DNA from: Oculatella sp. LEGE 06141 | Lineage (GTDB): Bacteria; Cyanobacteriota; Cyanobacteriia; Elainellales; Elainellaceae | Assembly: GCF_015207605.1 (NCBI RefSeq) | Contig: NZ_JADEWO010000007.1 | Span: 62,001-126,000 of the forward strand | Direction: 5' to 3' | Length of the DNA: 64,000 nt | Notes under the pieces: model-generated | Databases searched by the model: none | Told to the model about the DNA's origin: nothing | The model's input: only the letters and a program-made list of their open reading frames with translations | Position numbers and translations under genes: made by a program | Shown: positions 47,633 through 56,788 of the stretch, piece after piece | Layout of the letters: each line of letters begins with the position of its first letter | How positions within the stretch are numbered: the first letter of the stretch is position 1

Positions 47633-48204
47633 TGGAACTGGCAATGAACCTGGCTAAATGGACGGTGCTGCAATCCAAATTGGCGTTCCATCATCGCTGG
47701 TACACCGTTCGCCAAGACACGGTGGAGCTGCCGAATGGAACCGTTATTGATGACTACTTTTTGAGCATTCGACCGGATGTGGCCTTGGTTTTTCCAATCA
47801 CCTCCAGCCAGGACATTGTGTTTGTGCGCCAGTATCGGCATGGAGCAGGCGAAATCTTGCTAGAGCTGCCAGCGGGCACGTTTGACCCGAACCAGGAAAG
47901 CGCCGAAGCTGCTGCGCTACGCGAACTCCAGGAAGAAACAGGCTATACTGCCGATCGCCTCATTCCCCTGGCGGTGCTTTACGATAATCCAGTGAAAGAA
48001 ACCAACAAAATCCACTTATTTCTGGCCGAAAATGCCTTTAAGGTAAACGAGCAGCAGTTGGATATGACTGAGGAGATTGAAATTGTCCTGATTCCAGCAG
48101 CAGCGGCGATCGCCCAGGTGATGAACGGCACCGTTAGCGTGTCTGGCAGCGTTGCCGCTACGTTTTTGGGGTTGAACTACCTGGCAACTCAAGCCGCTCT
48201 GTAG
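47632..48204 (+). CDS. NUDIX hydrolase (ADP-ribose pyrophosphatase-like)
   Basis: 190 residues from the ATG at 47632. The NUDIX box is GTFDPNQESAEAAALRELQ followed by EETGY, with the catalytic REL..EE and one extra residue before the first Glu compared with the consensus. LLELPAGTF before the box and VFVRQYRHGAGEI match the ADP-ribose/sugar-nucleotide pyrophosphatase branch. It is translationally coupled to the SGNH hydrolase through a TGATG overlap. The exact substrate is not determined. Confidence 0.9.
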   Translation: MELAMNLAKWTVLQSKLAFHHRWYTVRQDTVELPNGTVIDDYFLSIRPDVALVFPITSSQDIVFVRQYRHGAGEILLELPAGTFDPNQESAEAAALRELQEETGYTADRLIPLAVLYDNPVKETNKIHLFLAENAFKVNEQQLDMTEEIEIVLIPAAAAIAQVMNGTVSVSGSVAATFLGLNYLATQAAL

Positions 48205-48385
48205 CCGTGGGTGCAGCGGAGCAGGCCAGCCGTGCCCGTTGGTGCCTCCTTGGTGTCCGGTCGGCTCTAACCGCACCAGATCTCGTGATTTTTCGTTTAA
48301 GACTGGCAACATGGGCTGTCTTCCCTTGGTCATTCCGGGAGAGGAGTGCCAAGATCAAGGAAGCATCCAAACTGCCCGACCCTGT

Positions 48386-49936
48386 ATGTCAGATCTGCAA
48401 CTTTCGATCGCTCAGCATTACCACGAGCGAACTAAGTACGATCCAAAAACGATCGCCAACAAAACCCATGAACCCGACTGGAATCATCCACCTGCTCCCT
48501 TCAAGGAGTATAAGCTAGGGACTGCCTTTGACCTCAAACCTTACCTCACCAGCAAGTTTGAGGGCAAAGACGACACCAACCTGGATTGGCAACGGCTCTC
48601 ACGCTTGCTGTTTTGCAGCTACGGCTTAACCGTGAGGATGTTGACGCAGAATGGCGATCCTATCTACCTGAGAGCATCTCCATCTGCCGGAGGGCTTTAT
48701 CCGGCTGAAGTCTATTTAATTTCGAGGGGCACACCGCTGTTGCCGGCAGGGCTATATCACTACCAGCCCCAGGCTCATGCGCTACTGCGCTTTTGGGATG
48801 ATGAGGTGTGGTCGGCTTTACAAAGCGCCTGCTTCTGGCACCCCAGCCTCGATCATACGCAACTGGCGATCGCCACCACTGCCATATTCTTCCGCTCGGC
48901 CTGGCGCTACCAAGACCGGGCATACCGTCGAATTTTTCTAGATACCGGGCATTTGCTGGGCAATATTGAATTAGCCTGTGCTATCAGCGATTATCGTCCC
49001 CACTTGATTGGGGGCTTTGTTGATACGGCTCTCAACAAACTGCTTTATCTTGACTCTACCCAGGAAGGGTCGATCGCCGTAGTGGCACTGGCCGACCTGC
49101 TCGACATTCAGCAAAATTTGCCGCTGGCACCCACTGCTTTACCCTCCAGTACCCGCACCAGCTATCCCTCGTTAGCCGATGGCGAACTGCTGGCCTATTT
49201 GCACGCATCAACCCACATTGAGGTGGTCAACGAATCTGCCTCAATTCAGGATTTGCTCAAGCAAGAAATTGTTGCGTCAACCGCTCAACCGTTAGAAGAC
49301 AAATACAACTTTCCCTTTTGCCTCAAAGTGTCGATGGCAACGGCTGAGATTAATTGGGGCGAAAATCTGATTGGCTTGGAGAACACCATCCTCAAACGCC
49401 GCTCGACTCGTGCCTATAGTGGAGCCAATCTCGCGTTAGATGAACTCAAGGCCCTGCTCGACTTCACCTATCAGCCGCAACACTACATTGACCAGGGGCT
49501 TGACCCCACTCCAGATTACTTTGATCTCAATTTGATTGAAACGTTTATTGCCGTCTCTGGGGTGGATGGGTTGGAAGAAGGATGTTATTATTACGCTCCT
49601 AGGGCACAAGAACTGCGACAAATTCGGTTCAAGAATTTTCGTCGTGAGTTGCATCGGCTCTGTTTGGGTCAAAATTTGGGTCGTGACGCTGGAGCCGTAC
49701 TGTTTCATACGGCAGACTTACAGCAAGCCGTGATGCAATATGGCGATCGAGTCTACCGTTACCTGCACATGGATGCAGGGCATTTAGGACAACGGCTGAA
49801 TCTGGCAGCCATCCACCTGGGTCTAGGTGTGAGTGGCATTGCTGGATTTTATGATGATGAAGTGAACGAAGTGCTAGGTATCCCTACCGACGAAGCCGTT
49901 TTGTATATCACAACTCTGGGGCGACCCAGAAAGTGA
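48386..49936 (+). CDS. SagB/ThcOx-family tandem nitroreductase-fold oxidoreductase
   Basis: 516 residues from the ATG at 48386 (MSDLQLSIAQHYHERTKYDP), where the family begins; an upstream in-frame ATG at 48239 would add 49 residues of unrelated sequence. Two nitroreductase-like FMN domains in tandem: residues 90-265 with SPSAGGLYPAEVYLISRG, and residues 380-515 with ILKRRSTRAYSGANL and LHMDAGHLGQRLNLAAI. SagB enzymes oxidise azolines to azoles in thiazole/oxazole peptides, but the stand-alone cyanobacterial form has no YcaO or leader peptide nearby and its role is unknown. Confidence 0.88.
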   Translation: MSDLQLSIAQHYHERTKYDPKTIANKTHEPDWNHPPAPFKEYKLGTAFDLKPYLTSKFEGKDDTNLDWQRLSRLLFCSYGLTVRMLTQNGDPIYLRASPSAGGLYPAEVYLISRGTPLLPAGLYHYQPQAHALLRFWDDEVWSALQSACFWHPSLDHTQLAIATTAIFFRSAWRYQDRAYRRIFLDTGHLLGNIELACAISDYRPHLIGGFVDTALNKLLYLDSTQEGSIAVVALADLLDIQQNLPLAPTALPSSTRTSYPSLADGELLAYLHASTHIEVVNESASIQDLLKQEIVASTAQPLEDKYNFPFCLKVSMATAEINWGENLIGLENTILKRRSTRAYSGANLALDELKALLDFTYQPQHYIDQGLDPTPDYFDLNLIETFIAVSGVDGLEEGCYYYAPRAQELRQIRFKNFRRELHRLCLGQNLGRDAGAVLFHTADLQQAVMQYGDRVYRYLHMDAGHLGQRLNLAAIHLGLGVSGIAGFYDDEVNEVLGIPTDEAVLYITTLGRPRK

Positions 49937-50030
49937 TAGCAGTGATATTGGTTTCTACCCCAACGGACAGCATGGTAGATTCACACCCGTTACGTTTATC
50001 GAGTTGTTGACGCTGTTAGTACGAGTCATC

Positions 50031-50486
50031 ATGAGGCGATCGAGTTCTCCTCGTTATCCCGCGCTGAAACCGCAGCCCCCGGTTCAACGTTCTCCCGAAC
50101 GCGTTTATTTTCAACGCACGGTGATTGGGCTATACCTATCTGTCGTGGTGGCATTGGGTATTATTGTGATTCTTTTTTTCTCGGGTCGGTTAATCGTGGC
50201 TGGCGTGCCGTCATCCATCATTTTGCACTTCCTACAGGATGGCAGCGCCCGCAGAGCTTACTTTGGCAGCAACAACGAAGTCGTCCACGAGCGCATCATT
50301 CAGATGGGGGTGGTGCGACGGCTCAAGGACTTTTACCGCCCTCAATTTACAGATGAAGCCAGGTTAGATCTGCATGTTCACCAAATTCTCTATGACCGCA
50401 CGGATTACATCGACGAGCGGTATGAAGTGAACGAGCGCGGTCGGTTGATGCTGACGAAACCGGGGCGATCCTTAATGCGACGATGA
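50031..50486 (+). CDS. hypothetical single-pass membrane protein
   Basis: 151 residues from the ATG at 50031. A basic N-terminus (RRSSSPRYPALKPQPP) precedes one membrane helix (about 28-55, VIGLYLSVVVALGIIVILFF) and a soluble C-terminal part with FLQDGSARRAYFGSNNEV and YRPQFTDEARLDLHVHQILYD. No known domain was recognised. Its 3' end overlaps the convergent alpha/beta hydrolase gene by 15 bases. Confidence 0.65.
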   Translation: MRRSSSPRYPALKPQPPVQRSPERVYFQRTVIGLYLSVVVALGIIVILFFSGRLIVAGVPSSIILHFLQDGSARRAYFGSNNEVVHERIIQMGVVRRLKDFYRPQFTDEARLDLHVHQILYDRTDYIDERYEVNERGRLMLTKPGRSLMRR

Positions 50487-51371
50487 CCCAATTTTGTTGG
50501 GCGCAACGCTGCTAAGGCTCGTTTGAGCCGCAAAGGCTTCAATTAACCGTAAGTAGTCATCCCCCATTACGTCTGCAACATCGTTGTGTCCGGCTCCGGG
50601 TGCCAGGTGAAGCTGTTTGGGTGAAGGGGTGGCCTCATAAAGTGCTTCGCTCATGGTATGGGGCACGTCCACATCTTGCGTGCCGTGAATAAACAGCACG
50701 GGCAGTTGCAGCGATCGCACTTTGCGAATCGAGTCAAACCGTTGATGCAGCAGCACATCAGCCGGAAACAGCCGATACAGCTTCACCCGATTGACCATGT
50801 CGCGGATGGATGTAAACGAGCTTTGTACAATCAATCCAGCCGCGTTTGGGGCTTTTAGCGCCAGGTCTATGGCGATCGCACCGCCCAGGGAATGCCCGTA
50901 GATTAAGATTCGCTCTGCTGGAATCTGGCGATCGCGGGTTAAGTAAGTCCAGGCGGCTTCGGCATCCTGATAAACCGCCTGTTCGCTCGGAAAGCGGCCT
51001 TCACTTTGCCCGTAGCCTCGATAATCAATCAACAGCACCGAGAAGCCCATCTGGTGAAATCGACTGGCATGGTAAGCATTGGCACCAATATTGACTCCAT
51101 TGCCGTGCAGGTATAGCACCACACCCGCCTCTGGCTGCGCGGGAATCCACCAACCGTGCAACCGTTCAACGCGATCGCCGCTGGATATGGGTAGCCAAAC
51201 ATCCTCATAGGCCAGGCTGAGGTCGGCAGGCGTGGTGGTAATTGCCGCAGAAGGAAAGAAAATGAGGCGCGTCTGGCGCAGAAACAGCAGCAGACAAATC
51301 CCAAAATAAGCGATCGCCCCCACTCCAATAACAGTGAGCGGCAATTTTGTAACCAGCGCACTTCTTAGCAT
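50472..51371 (-). CDS. alpha/beta hydrolase
   Basis: 299 residues. A membrane anchor or signal region (about 9-32) is followed by the hydrolase core: oxyanion LYLHGNGVNIGAN, nucleophile IYGHSLGGAIAIDLA (Ser), acid VLFIHGTQDVDVPH (Asp) and base APGAGHNDVADV (His). The layout resembles ABHD13/ABHD17-like serine hydrolases. Substrate unknown; lipid or thioester hydrolysis is possible. The stop region overlaps the convergent membrane-protein gene. Confidence 0.9.
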   Translation of the reverse strand: MLRSALVTKLPLTVIGVGAIAYFGICLLLFLRQTRLIFFPSAAITTTPADLSLAYEDVWLPISSGDRVERLHGWWIPAQPEAGVVLYLHGNGVNIGANAYHASRFHQMGFSVLLIDYRGYGQSEGRFPSEQAVYQDAEAAWTYLTRDRQIPAERILIYGHSLGGAIAIDLALKAPNAAGLIVQSSFTSIRDMVNRVKLYRLFPADVLLHQRFDSIRKVRSLQLPVLFIHGTQDVDVPHTMSEALYEATPSPKQLHLAPGAGHNDVADVMGDDYLRLIEAFAAQTSLSSVAPNKIGSSSH

Positions 51372-51443
51372 TGTGATGAGTTGCCGTTCGTATCGTTCGT
51401 CAGATCATAACCCGCAAGCCAAACCAGCTTAGCCCATCAGAAT

Positions 51444-52904
51444 TTACCGCAATGGTGGTTTCTGGTGGTGCCACGAGGTAGCTTGCTCGTAGGCGTAAGC
51501 TGCTTCAAACAGCAAGTCTTCTCGTAAAACATTGGCAATCATCTGGATGCCAATGGGCAGCCCCTTGTCATCAAACCCACAGGGCAAGCTGATGGCAGGC
51601 AACCCCGCCAGGTTGGCCGGAATCGTCATCAGGTCGAGCAGGTACATGCTCAACGGGTCGTCTGCATTCGCTCCCGCTTTGAATGCTGTGGTTGGGCTGG
51701 TTGGGCACACCAAAATATCCACCTGAGCAAAGGCCCGCTCAAAATCCTGCTTAATTAACGTCCGTACTTTTTGCGCTTTGAGGTAGTAGGCATCGTAATA
51801 GCCAGCCGACAGCGCATAGGTGCCAATCATAATTCGACGCTTCACCTCTGCCCCAAAGCCAGCAGCGCGGGTTTGGGTATACATTGCCAGCAGATTGTCT
51901 GGATCGTCGGTGCGGAAACCGTAGCGCACGCCATCGTAGCGTGCCAAATTGGCAGATGCTTCCGATGGCGCGATGATGTAATAGGTTGGCACTCCATAGC
52001 GAAACTGAGGGCACGACACGACTTGAATTTCAGCACCCAGTTCCTGTAGCTGTTCGATCGCCTTGGTAACGGTGGCTTCTACCTGCGGATTTAACCCTTC
52101 TCCAAAGGTTTCCTTAATCACGCCTATTGTCAGTTTTTTGCGCGGCTTTAAGTCGGGCTTCAGCTTGCTGACATAGTTTGGAATCGCTACGTCAAGGCTG
52201 GTGGAATCTTTGGGATCGTGCCCTGCGATCGCCCCCAACAGGATTGCCGCATCTTCAACCGATCGACCAAACGGGCCAATTTGATCCAACGATGACGCAA
52301 ACGCCACCAGGCCATAGCGCGACACCAGACCATAGGTGGGCTTCATCCCCACCACGCCGCATAAAGAGGCGGGCTGCCGGATGGAGCCACCCGTATCGGA
52401 ACCGAGGGCAACCACACATTCTTCAGCCGCCACTGCCGCCGCCGAACCGCCACTAGAGCCACCGGGCACCCGTTCCAAATCCCAGGGGTTTGCCGTGAGA
52501 TGAAAGGCAGAATTTTCGGTAGAGCCGCCCATCGCAAACTCATCCAGATTGGTTTTGCCCACCGTCACCGCTCCGGCCTCAAGCAGTCGCTGAGTCACGG
52601 TCGATTCATAAGGGGGCACAAAATTTTCTAACATGCGAGAGCCGCAGGTGGTTGGAATTCCCTGGGTACACAGATTGTCTTTAATGCCGATGGGAATTCC
52701 GGCTAACATGCCAATTGCTTCGCCCGCCGCAATTTTGGCATCAACCTGTTGCGCCTGCTCTAACGCCCGCTCGGCGGTGACATGCAAAAAGCTGTGCAGT
52801 TTCGGCTCCAACGCCTGAATTCGCTCCAAGGTTTCCTGTGCAATTTCCACAGCAGAGCGTTCTTTGTTAATGAGCTGGCGGTGCAACTCGCGAATGGATG
52901 CCAT
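51444..52904 (-). CDS. gatA: Asp/Glu-tRNA amidotransferase subunit A (GatA)
   Basis: 486 residues, full length. Amidase signature catalytic residues are visible: the Lys in [18 protein letters not shown] (about 75), the cis-Ser in [15 protein letters not shown] (about 150) and the nucleophilic Ser in [15 protein letters not shown] (about 175). [14 protein letters not shown] and [12 protein letters not shown] are typical of GatA rather than other amidases. With GatB and GatC it converts Glu-tRNA(Gln) and Asp-tRNA(Asn). GatB and GatC are not in the window, as is usual in cyanobacteria where the genes are scattered. Confidence 0.96.
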   Translation of the reverse strand: MASIRELHRQLINKERSAVEIAQETLERIQALEPKLHSFLHVTAERALEQAQQVDAKIAAGEAIGMLAGIPIGIKDNLCTQGIPTTCGSRMLENFVPPYESTVTQRLLEAGAVTVGKTNLDEFAMGGSTENSAFHLTANPWDLERVPGGSSGGSAAAVAAEECVVALGSDTGGSIRQPASLCGVVGMKPTYGLVSRYGLVAFASSLDQIGPFGRSVEDAAILLGAIAGHDPKDSTSLDVAIPNYVSKLKPDLKPRKKLTIGVIKETFGEGLNPQVEATVTKAIEQLQELGAEIQVVSCPQFRYGVPTYYIIAPSEASANLARYDGVRYGFRTDDPDNLLAMYTQTRAAGFGAEVKRRIMIGTYALSAGYYDAYYLKAQKVRTLIKQDFERAFAQVDILVCPTSPTTAFKAGANADDPLSMYLLDLMTIPANLAGLPAISLPCGFDDKGLPIGIQMIANVLREDLLFEAAYAYEQATSWHHQKPPLR

Positions 52905-53715
52905 TCAATCACCTCTTAATGGTCTAGAACAGTACGGGATGAAACGTTGAGCCGATCGCTGCAACTCACCGTTAGCGCTGGCCACTGCGACGAATCAGCG
53001 TGATGGCGGTAGCGCTGGACTCGCTTCCTCAAACAGTCGAGTCTAAGTCTCACTACTCTAGTAGATTTTTTAGCGCATTAGATCAAGACTAACGGGGCTG
53101 TTTGAAACAGATTAAAAGTCTCCTGTTAGGGGGGAGCATTCGGCAGATTGCCCTTAAATAAACTCAAACGGATTGCCGAAATGCCATACCTTACGGGGTA
53201 AGGCTACAACTGAGACGTTTAAAGCATCCCAACGAGCGATCGCAAGATTAAGACCTGGCCTATTTTCATCTGGCGATAGACGAGCGATCGCCTGGAGAAT
53301 TCTTTAGCCGATCTGGCGGTCTATCGCGTGGTCTATCGCAAGGAGGAAGTTTTACTTTGTTTGCGGAATTGTCAAAAGTGCTGCGGTAGTCTTGAATTGC
53401 AAATAGCCAGTTCCCTTTATGTAAATAATCTTAACCTGTGAATCAATTTGGTCTAAGCTACAACTGGCGTGTTTGTTCTGGACGGCATTTCCAGGTTGCC
53501 CGTGTGTGCTGCAAACTACGGTAGGCTGTGGAACGTCAAATGAAAAAAGACTCATTGACCGGATAAAGCACCTATTGCATTCACATCATCGGCTGAAGCG
53601 GAAGTGTCCCGCTCTACAGATTCAAACCGCTGATTCATGGTTAATTTTAGTTGCGTTTGCTGGACTAAACAGACAGAACTATGATTTTGCTATTCCAGGT
53701 GTGAGAGGAGTGTCC
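52905..53715. other. 811-base intergenic region
   Basis: Between divergent gatA and the serine hydrolase gene. At 53131-53190 there is a degraded relative of the palindromic repeat seen at 16952 (GGAGCATTCGGCAGATTGCC and GGATTGCCGAAATGCC). No RNA gene was recognised. An in-frame extension of the next gene runs back to 53473 but has no family resemblance. Confidence 0.55.
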
Positions 53716-55020
53716 ATGCTTCGATTCCTTTATTGGCTAGTGGCTCCGGTGGGCGCTATCGGCGTTTTAGTAGGATTAGCGGCACTCCGTCCTCCTTTGG
53801 CCCACACTCCGGTGATTGAAACGATCGGTGCAGCGCTGCCGGAACCGCCCGAATCCGAATCGCTACAGCAGCTTTACCAGATGCGCGATCGCCTCCACGA
53901 CCAAATGAAAGAGTCGTCGGGAACGTTAGTAGCCGCTGCCAGTAATACCTTTTCGTTTCCCAACCCGCTGCAACTGTTGCAGGCACTCGAAATTCGTATC
54001 CTGATTGAAGAAACGGCTCAGGAGAACTGGAACAAAGCAATGCGGTCAGCGGTTGAAGCCGATTTGCTCGACAGAAAAGCCAATCCATCGTTGGGCGCAG
54101 CCAAAGCGAGCTACACGGCCTGGAAGCAAGCGGTTCAATTCCTGCAAGAAGTGCCCGACAAGTCGCTGTTGGGGGAACAAGCTGCCCAAAAACTTCAGGA
54201 ATATAGACCCAGACTCGCCGCCGCCGCTTACAAATATGACACGGCTCGCTCTGGTTACCTGAAGCCCATTGCCGAAAAAACGGGGTTGCCCCTGTCGCAA
54301 GTTAAACTGACGGTTTGCCATTCCTCTGGCGAGTGCCGACGGCTCAATGGTAATCAGAAGCTAGCCAGCCCCGCCAGCCTGATTAAAATGCCAGTGGCGA
54401 TCGCGTTTATGGACAAAGCGATCGCCAAGAACATCAATCTCAACACCAAAATTGTAGTGAGTCCAGACAACTACACCGAGGATGCCTCCGACGTTTGGAT
54501 CGGCAGCGAATATTCGCTGCGACACATTCTTATTCGCATGATTAATCAAAGCAGCAACATTGCCACCAACCAGCTTATTGATTACGTTGGCAAAGATTAC
54601 ATCAACCAGGTCATGCGCCAGCGGGGCTACAAGGTAACGTTGATTGACATGAAGCTGGTTGGTGAAGCGATCCAGCCCGCGAATCTTGGCTCTATTCCCA
54701 ATGAAACGACCACCGATGAGCTAACGGAAATGATGCGGCAAATCTACACGCATCAGCATCCGGGAGATGAAGTGCTAATGGAAGCCCTGTCGAGCCAGTA
54801 CGATACTGTGTTGGGGTATGAAGGCTTAAAACCCACTAAAGCGATCTGGCTGGGTGAAAAAACGGGGCAAAACTCAGACGTGTTGGGGACAACGCTTGCC
54901 TTTCGCGTTAATGAGGAAACCTATGTGATGTCGGTTGCGCTCGATTTTAGCGGGAACGAATTCGCGGTTCGCCAGGTAATTCGGGATGTTGCCAACCACA
55001 TTGCAAATCAAGGACTGTGA
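53716..55020 (+). CDS. beta-lactamase-fold serine hydrolase
   Basis: 434 residues from the ATG at 53716, where GAGGAG lies six bases ahead and an N-terminal membrane anchor follows (LYWLVAPVGAIGVLVGLAAL). The penicillin-recognising motifs are present: SxxK in SPASLIKMPVAIAFMDKAI, SxN in NQSSNIATNQLIDYV and KTG in WLGEKTGQNSDVLG. A helical region (about 45-190) precedes the domain. This is the class A-like (PF13354) group; without antibiotic data a peptidoglycan or other amide/ester role is as likely as resistance. Its stop overlaps the start of the next gene. Confidence 0.87.
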   Translation: MLRFLYWLVAPVGAIGVLVGLAALRPPLAHTPVIETIGAALPEPPESESLQQLYQMRDRLHDQMKESSGTLVAAASNTFSFPNPLQLLQALEIRILIEETAQENWNKAMRSAVEADLLDRKANPSLGAAKASYTAWKQAVQFLQEVPDKSLLGEQAAQKLQEYRPRLAAAAYKYDTARSGYLKPIAEKTGLPLSQVKLTVCHSSGECRRLNGNQKLASPASLIKMPVAIAFMDKAIAKNINLNTKIVVSPDNYTEDASDVWIGSEYSLRHILIRMINQSSNIATNQLIDYVGKDYINQVMRQRGYKVTLIDMKLVGEAIQPANLGSIPNETTTDELTEMMRQIYTHQHPGDEVLMEALSSQYDTVLGYEGLKPTKAIWLGEKTGQNSDVLGTTLAFRVNEETYVMSVALDFSGNEFAVRQVIRDVANHIANQGL

Positions 55021-55457
55021 ATAACCTGGAGCGGATTGAATCCCTGAAAGCGGGATTGATAGGAGCGATCGCCACGGCGCTAGTTTATACGAGCTGTTTG
55101 GTTGGGCATTCCCTGCTGCCGCAGCTCAATTCGGCCTTGCTCAGCGTTCCAGCACGGCTGATGAGCTGGACGGGGATACTCAGTTTTGCCAATGCGGTAT
55201 TCGCTGGTTTTTTGTTTGGAGTTACCTATCGGTATGTCATTCGAGCCGATCAAAACTCGCATCTTAAATCGGGGGCGGTACTGGCGTTTGGGTTAGTGCG
55301 CGGCTTAGCTCAGGTTGATATGGGCGTTGCGGTGCAAGACAGCCCCCTGACGCTCATCGTTTTGGCCGCAGAAAGTGTCGTCTTATTTGCGATCGCCCGT
55401 CTGGTGTTAGATTGGGCACTTCAGCAAGGATGGGTTAAACCGTTCCACTCGTCTTGA
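55017..55457 (+). CDS. small polytopic membrane protein
   Basis: 146 residues with four membrane helices, for example IGAIATALVYTSCLVGHSLL, ILSFANAVFAGFLFGVTYRY and LTLIVLAAESVVLFAIARLVL. The start is a GTG that overlaps the stop of the serine hydrolase gene (GTGA, 55017-55020), so translation is coupled. No known domain; such proteins are conserved in cyanobacteria but uncharacterised. It may work with the serine hydrolase. Confidence 0.75.
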   Translation: MNNLERIESLKAGLIGAIATALVYTSCLVGHSLLPQLNSALLSVPARLMSWTGILSFANAVFAGFLFGVTYRYVIRADQNSHLKSGAVLAFGLVRGLAQVDMGVAVQDSPLTLIVLAAESVVLFAIARLVLDWALQQGWVKPFHSS

Positions 55458-55458
55458 A

Positions 55459-55878
55459 TTACCCAACCAATCGACTCGCGATAAACCCGATCGCCAAACC
55501 CACAAGCGATACCGTCGTTAAAACACCCAGGGATTGCGATCGGCTAAACCCGGTATTTTGGAGGTCCAGCCGCGCCAGAACTTCGGACGCGACTAAAACC
55601 ACGATATAGCCCACCATTTGAATCCACACCAGGGCAAACGCCACCAAAAACGCGCTGCACAAAACCACAGTGAAATACCCTACATCCGACTCTAACCAGC
55701 GGCCTAAAAACACCCTGAAGCCCTCAGAGAAGGTGGTTAGCAGCAGTGCTTGCCCGAACGCCAGCACAAACGCAAACGTCCAAACCAGCCAGGGGGCAGT
55801 AGAGTGATACAAAAACCAACTAAATGTGCTGTAAGCCGCTAACAGCAGCGCCAGGGAAAGCCAGGGAAGGTTCTTCAC
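55459..55878 (-). CDS. small polytopic membrane protein
   Basis: 139 residues, four membrane helices: LSLALLLAAYSTFSWFLYH, LVWTFAFVLAFGQALLLT, YFTVVLCSAFLVAFALVWI and SLGVLTTVSLVGLAIGFIA, with a conserved-looking polar segment FSEGFRVFLGRWLESDVGYF. No recognised domain. Its end is one base from the end of the convergent neighbour. Confidence 0.75.
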   Translation of the reverse strand: MKNLPWLSLALLLAAYSTFSWFLYHSTAPWLVWTFAFVLAFGQALLLTTFSEGFRVFLGRWLESDVGYFTVVLCSAFLVAFALVWIQMVGYIVVLVASEVLARLDLQNTGFSRSQSLGVLTTVSLVGLAIGFIASRLVG

Positions 55879-56096
55879 AACGGTTGCCAGGAGAACTAAT
55901 GAAGGCAGTCAGGTTTTCTATTCCTGTTTAACATCGGTTAAGGAATAGAGGATAGGATGCAAAATCTGATTGACGGACAAAACAGGAGGTTGAGGTTTCA
56001 CCATGTTCACCCAGCCTACATAAAGATTAGTCTGTCAACCCCGATGCAAGATATAAACTCCAGACTATAAATTCCAGACCAGTAGGGAGAGTTAAG

Positions 56097-56714
56097 GTGC
56101 AGAATAGCCAACTGATGCAGCAAATTCAGTTCATTGTTGAAATCGATCGCCTGAAACAGGTGCTTCGTCAAACGCTGTTGATGGACGGTTCGCGGCGGGA
56201 AAACAGTGCAGAACATTCCTGGCATTTGGCAATGATGGCGATCGTGCTGGCGGACTATGCTCCTGCTGGTGTAGATATGCTGAGAACGATCAAAATGATG
56301 TTGGTTCACGATGTGGTGGAAATCGATGCAGGCGACACCTTTTGCTACGACGTTCAGGGCAATGGCGACAAAACGGCTCGCGAATTGCAGGCTGCCGATC
56401 GCCTGTTTGGTCTATTGCCCATAACCCAAGCGGCGGAGCTACGCCACCTGTGGGATGAATTTGAAGCGCAAGAAACACCGAGTTCCAGGTTTGCCACCGC
56501 ACTCGATCGCCTCCAACCGTTGCTACATAACCAACACAACAAAGGCGGCACCTGGCAACTGCATGGGATCACGGGCGATCGCGTCCTACAGCGAATGCAG
56601 CCAGTTGAGATGGGTGCGCCCCAACTATGGCCGTTTGTAACACAGGTGATTGAGGACTGCATTGCCGCAGGCTATCTCAATCCTGCCCCGACTAAACCCG
56701 TTGGAGTCGAGTAG
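56097..56714 (+). CDS. HD-domain hydrolase (5'-nucleotidase YfbR-like)
   Basis: 205 residues. The HD motif is complete: NSAEHSWHLAMMAIVLAD (first His), MMLVHDVVEIDAGDTF (His-Asp) and FATALDRLQPLLHN (Asp). LKQVLRQTLLMDGSRRENSAEHSW is typical of the HD_3 family, which includes 5'-deoxynucleotidases. Start codon GTG. It diverges from the small membrane protein and is followed by a short tandem repeat. Confidence 0.88.
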   Translation: MQNSQLMQQIQFIVEIDRLKQVLRQTLLMDGSRRENSAEHSWHLAMMAIVLADYAPAGVDMLRTIKMMLVHDVVEIDAGDTFCYDVQGNGDKTARELQAADRLFGLLPITQAAELRHLWDEFEAQETPSSRFATALDRLQPLLHNQHNKGGTWQLHGITGDRVLQRMQPVEMGAPQLWPFVTQVIEDCIAAGYLNPAPTKPVGVE

Positions 56715-56723
56715 AAGCATCTC

Positions 56724-56779
56724 ACTCTACAGCACCTCCTCTACAGCACCTCCTCTACAGCACCTCCTCTACAGCAGCT
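56724..56779. repeat. four tandem copies of a 14-base unit
   Basis: The unit CCTCTACAGCACCT occurs at 56738-56751 and 56752-56765, with near-perfect copies at 56724-56737 and 56766-56779. It lies between the ends of two convergent genes and encodes nothing. Confidence 0.92.
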
Positions 56780-56788
56780 AGGCTGGTA

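Noticed and set aside
48239-48385. Extended start of the SagB-like gene
   Set aside because: The extra 49 residues are unrelated to the family, which begins at the ATG at 48386.
53473-53715. N-terminal extension of the serine hydrolase
   Set aside because: The in-frame extension has no family resemblance, while the ATG at 53716 has a strong GAGGAG and begins a membrane anchor.
56724-56779. CRISPR-like short repeat array
   Set aside because: The units are 14 bases and directly adjacent with no spacers, and no cas gene is in the window.
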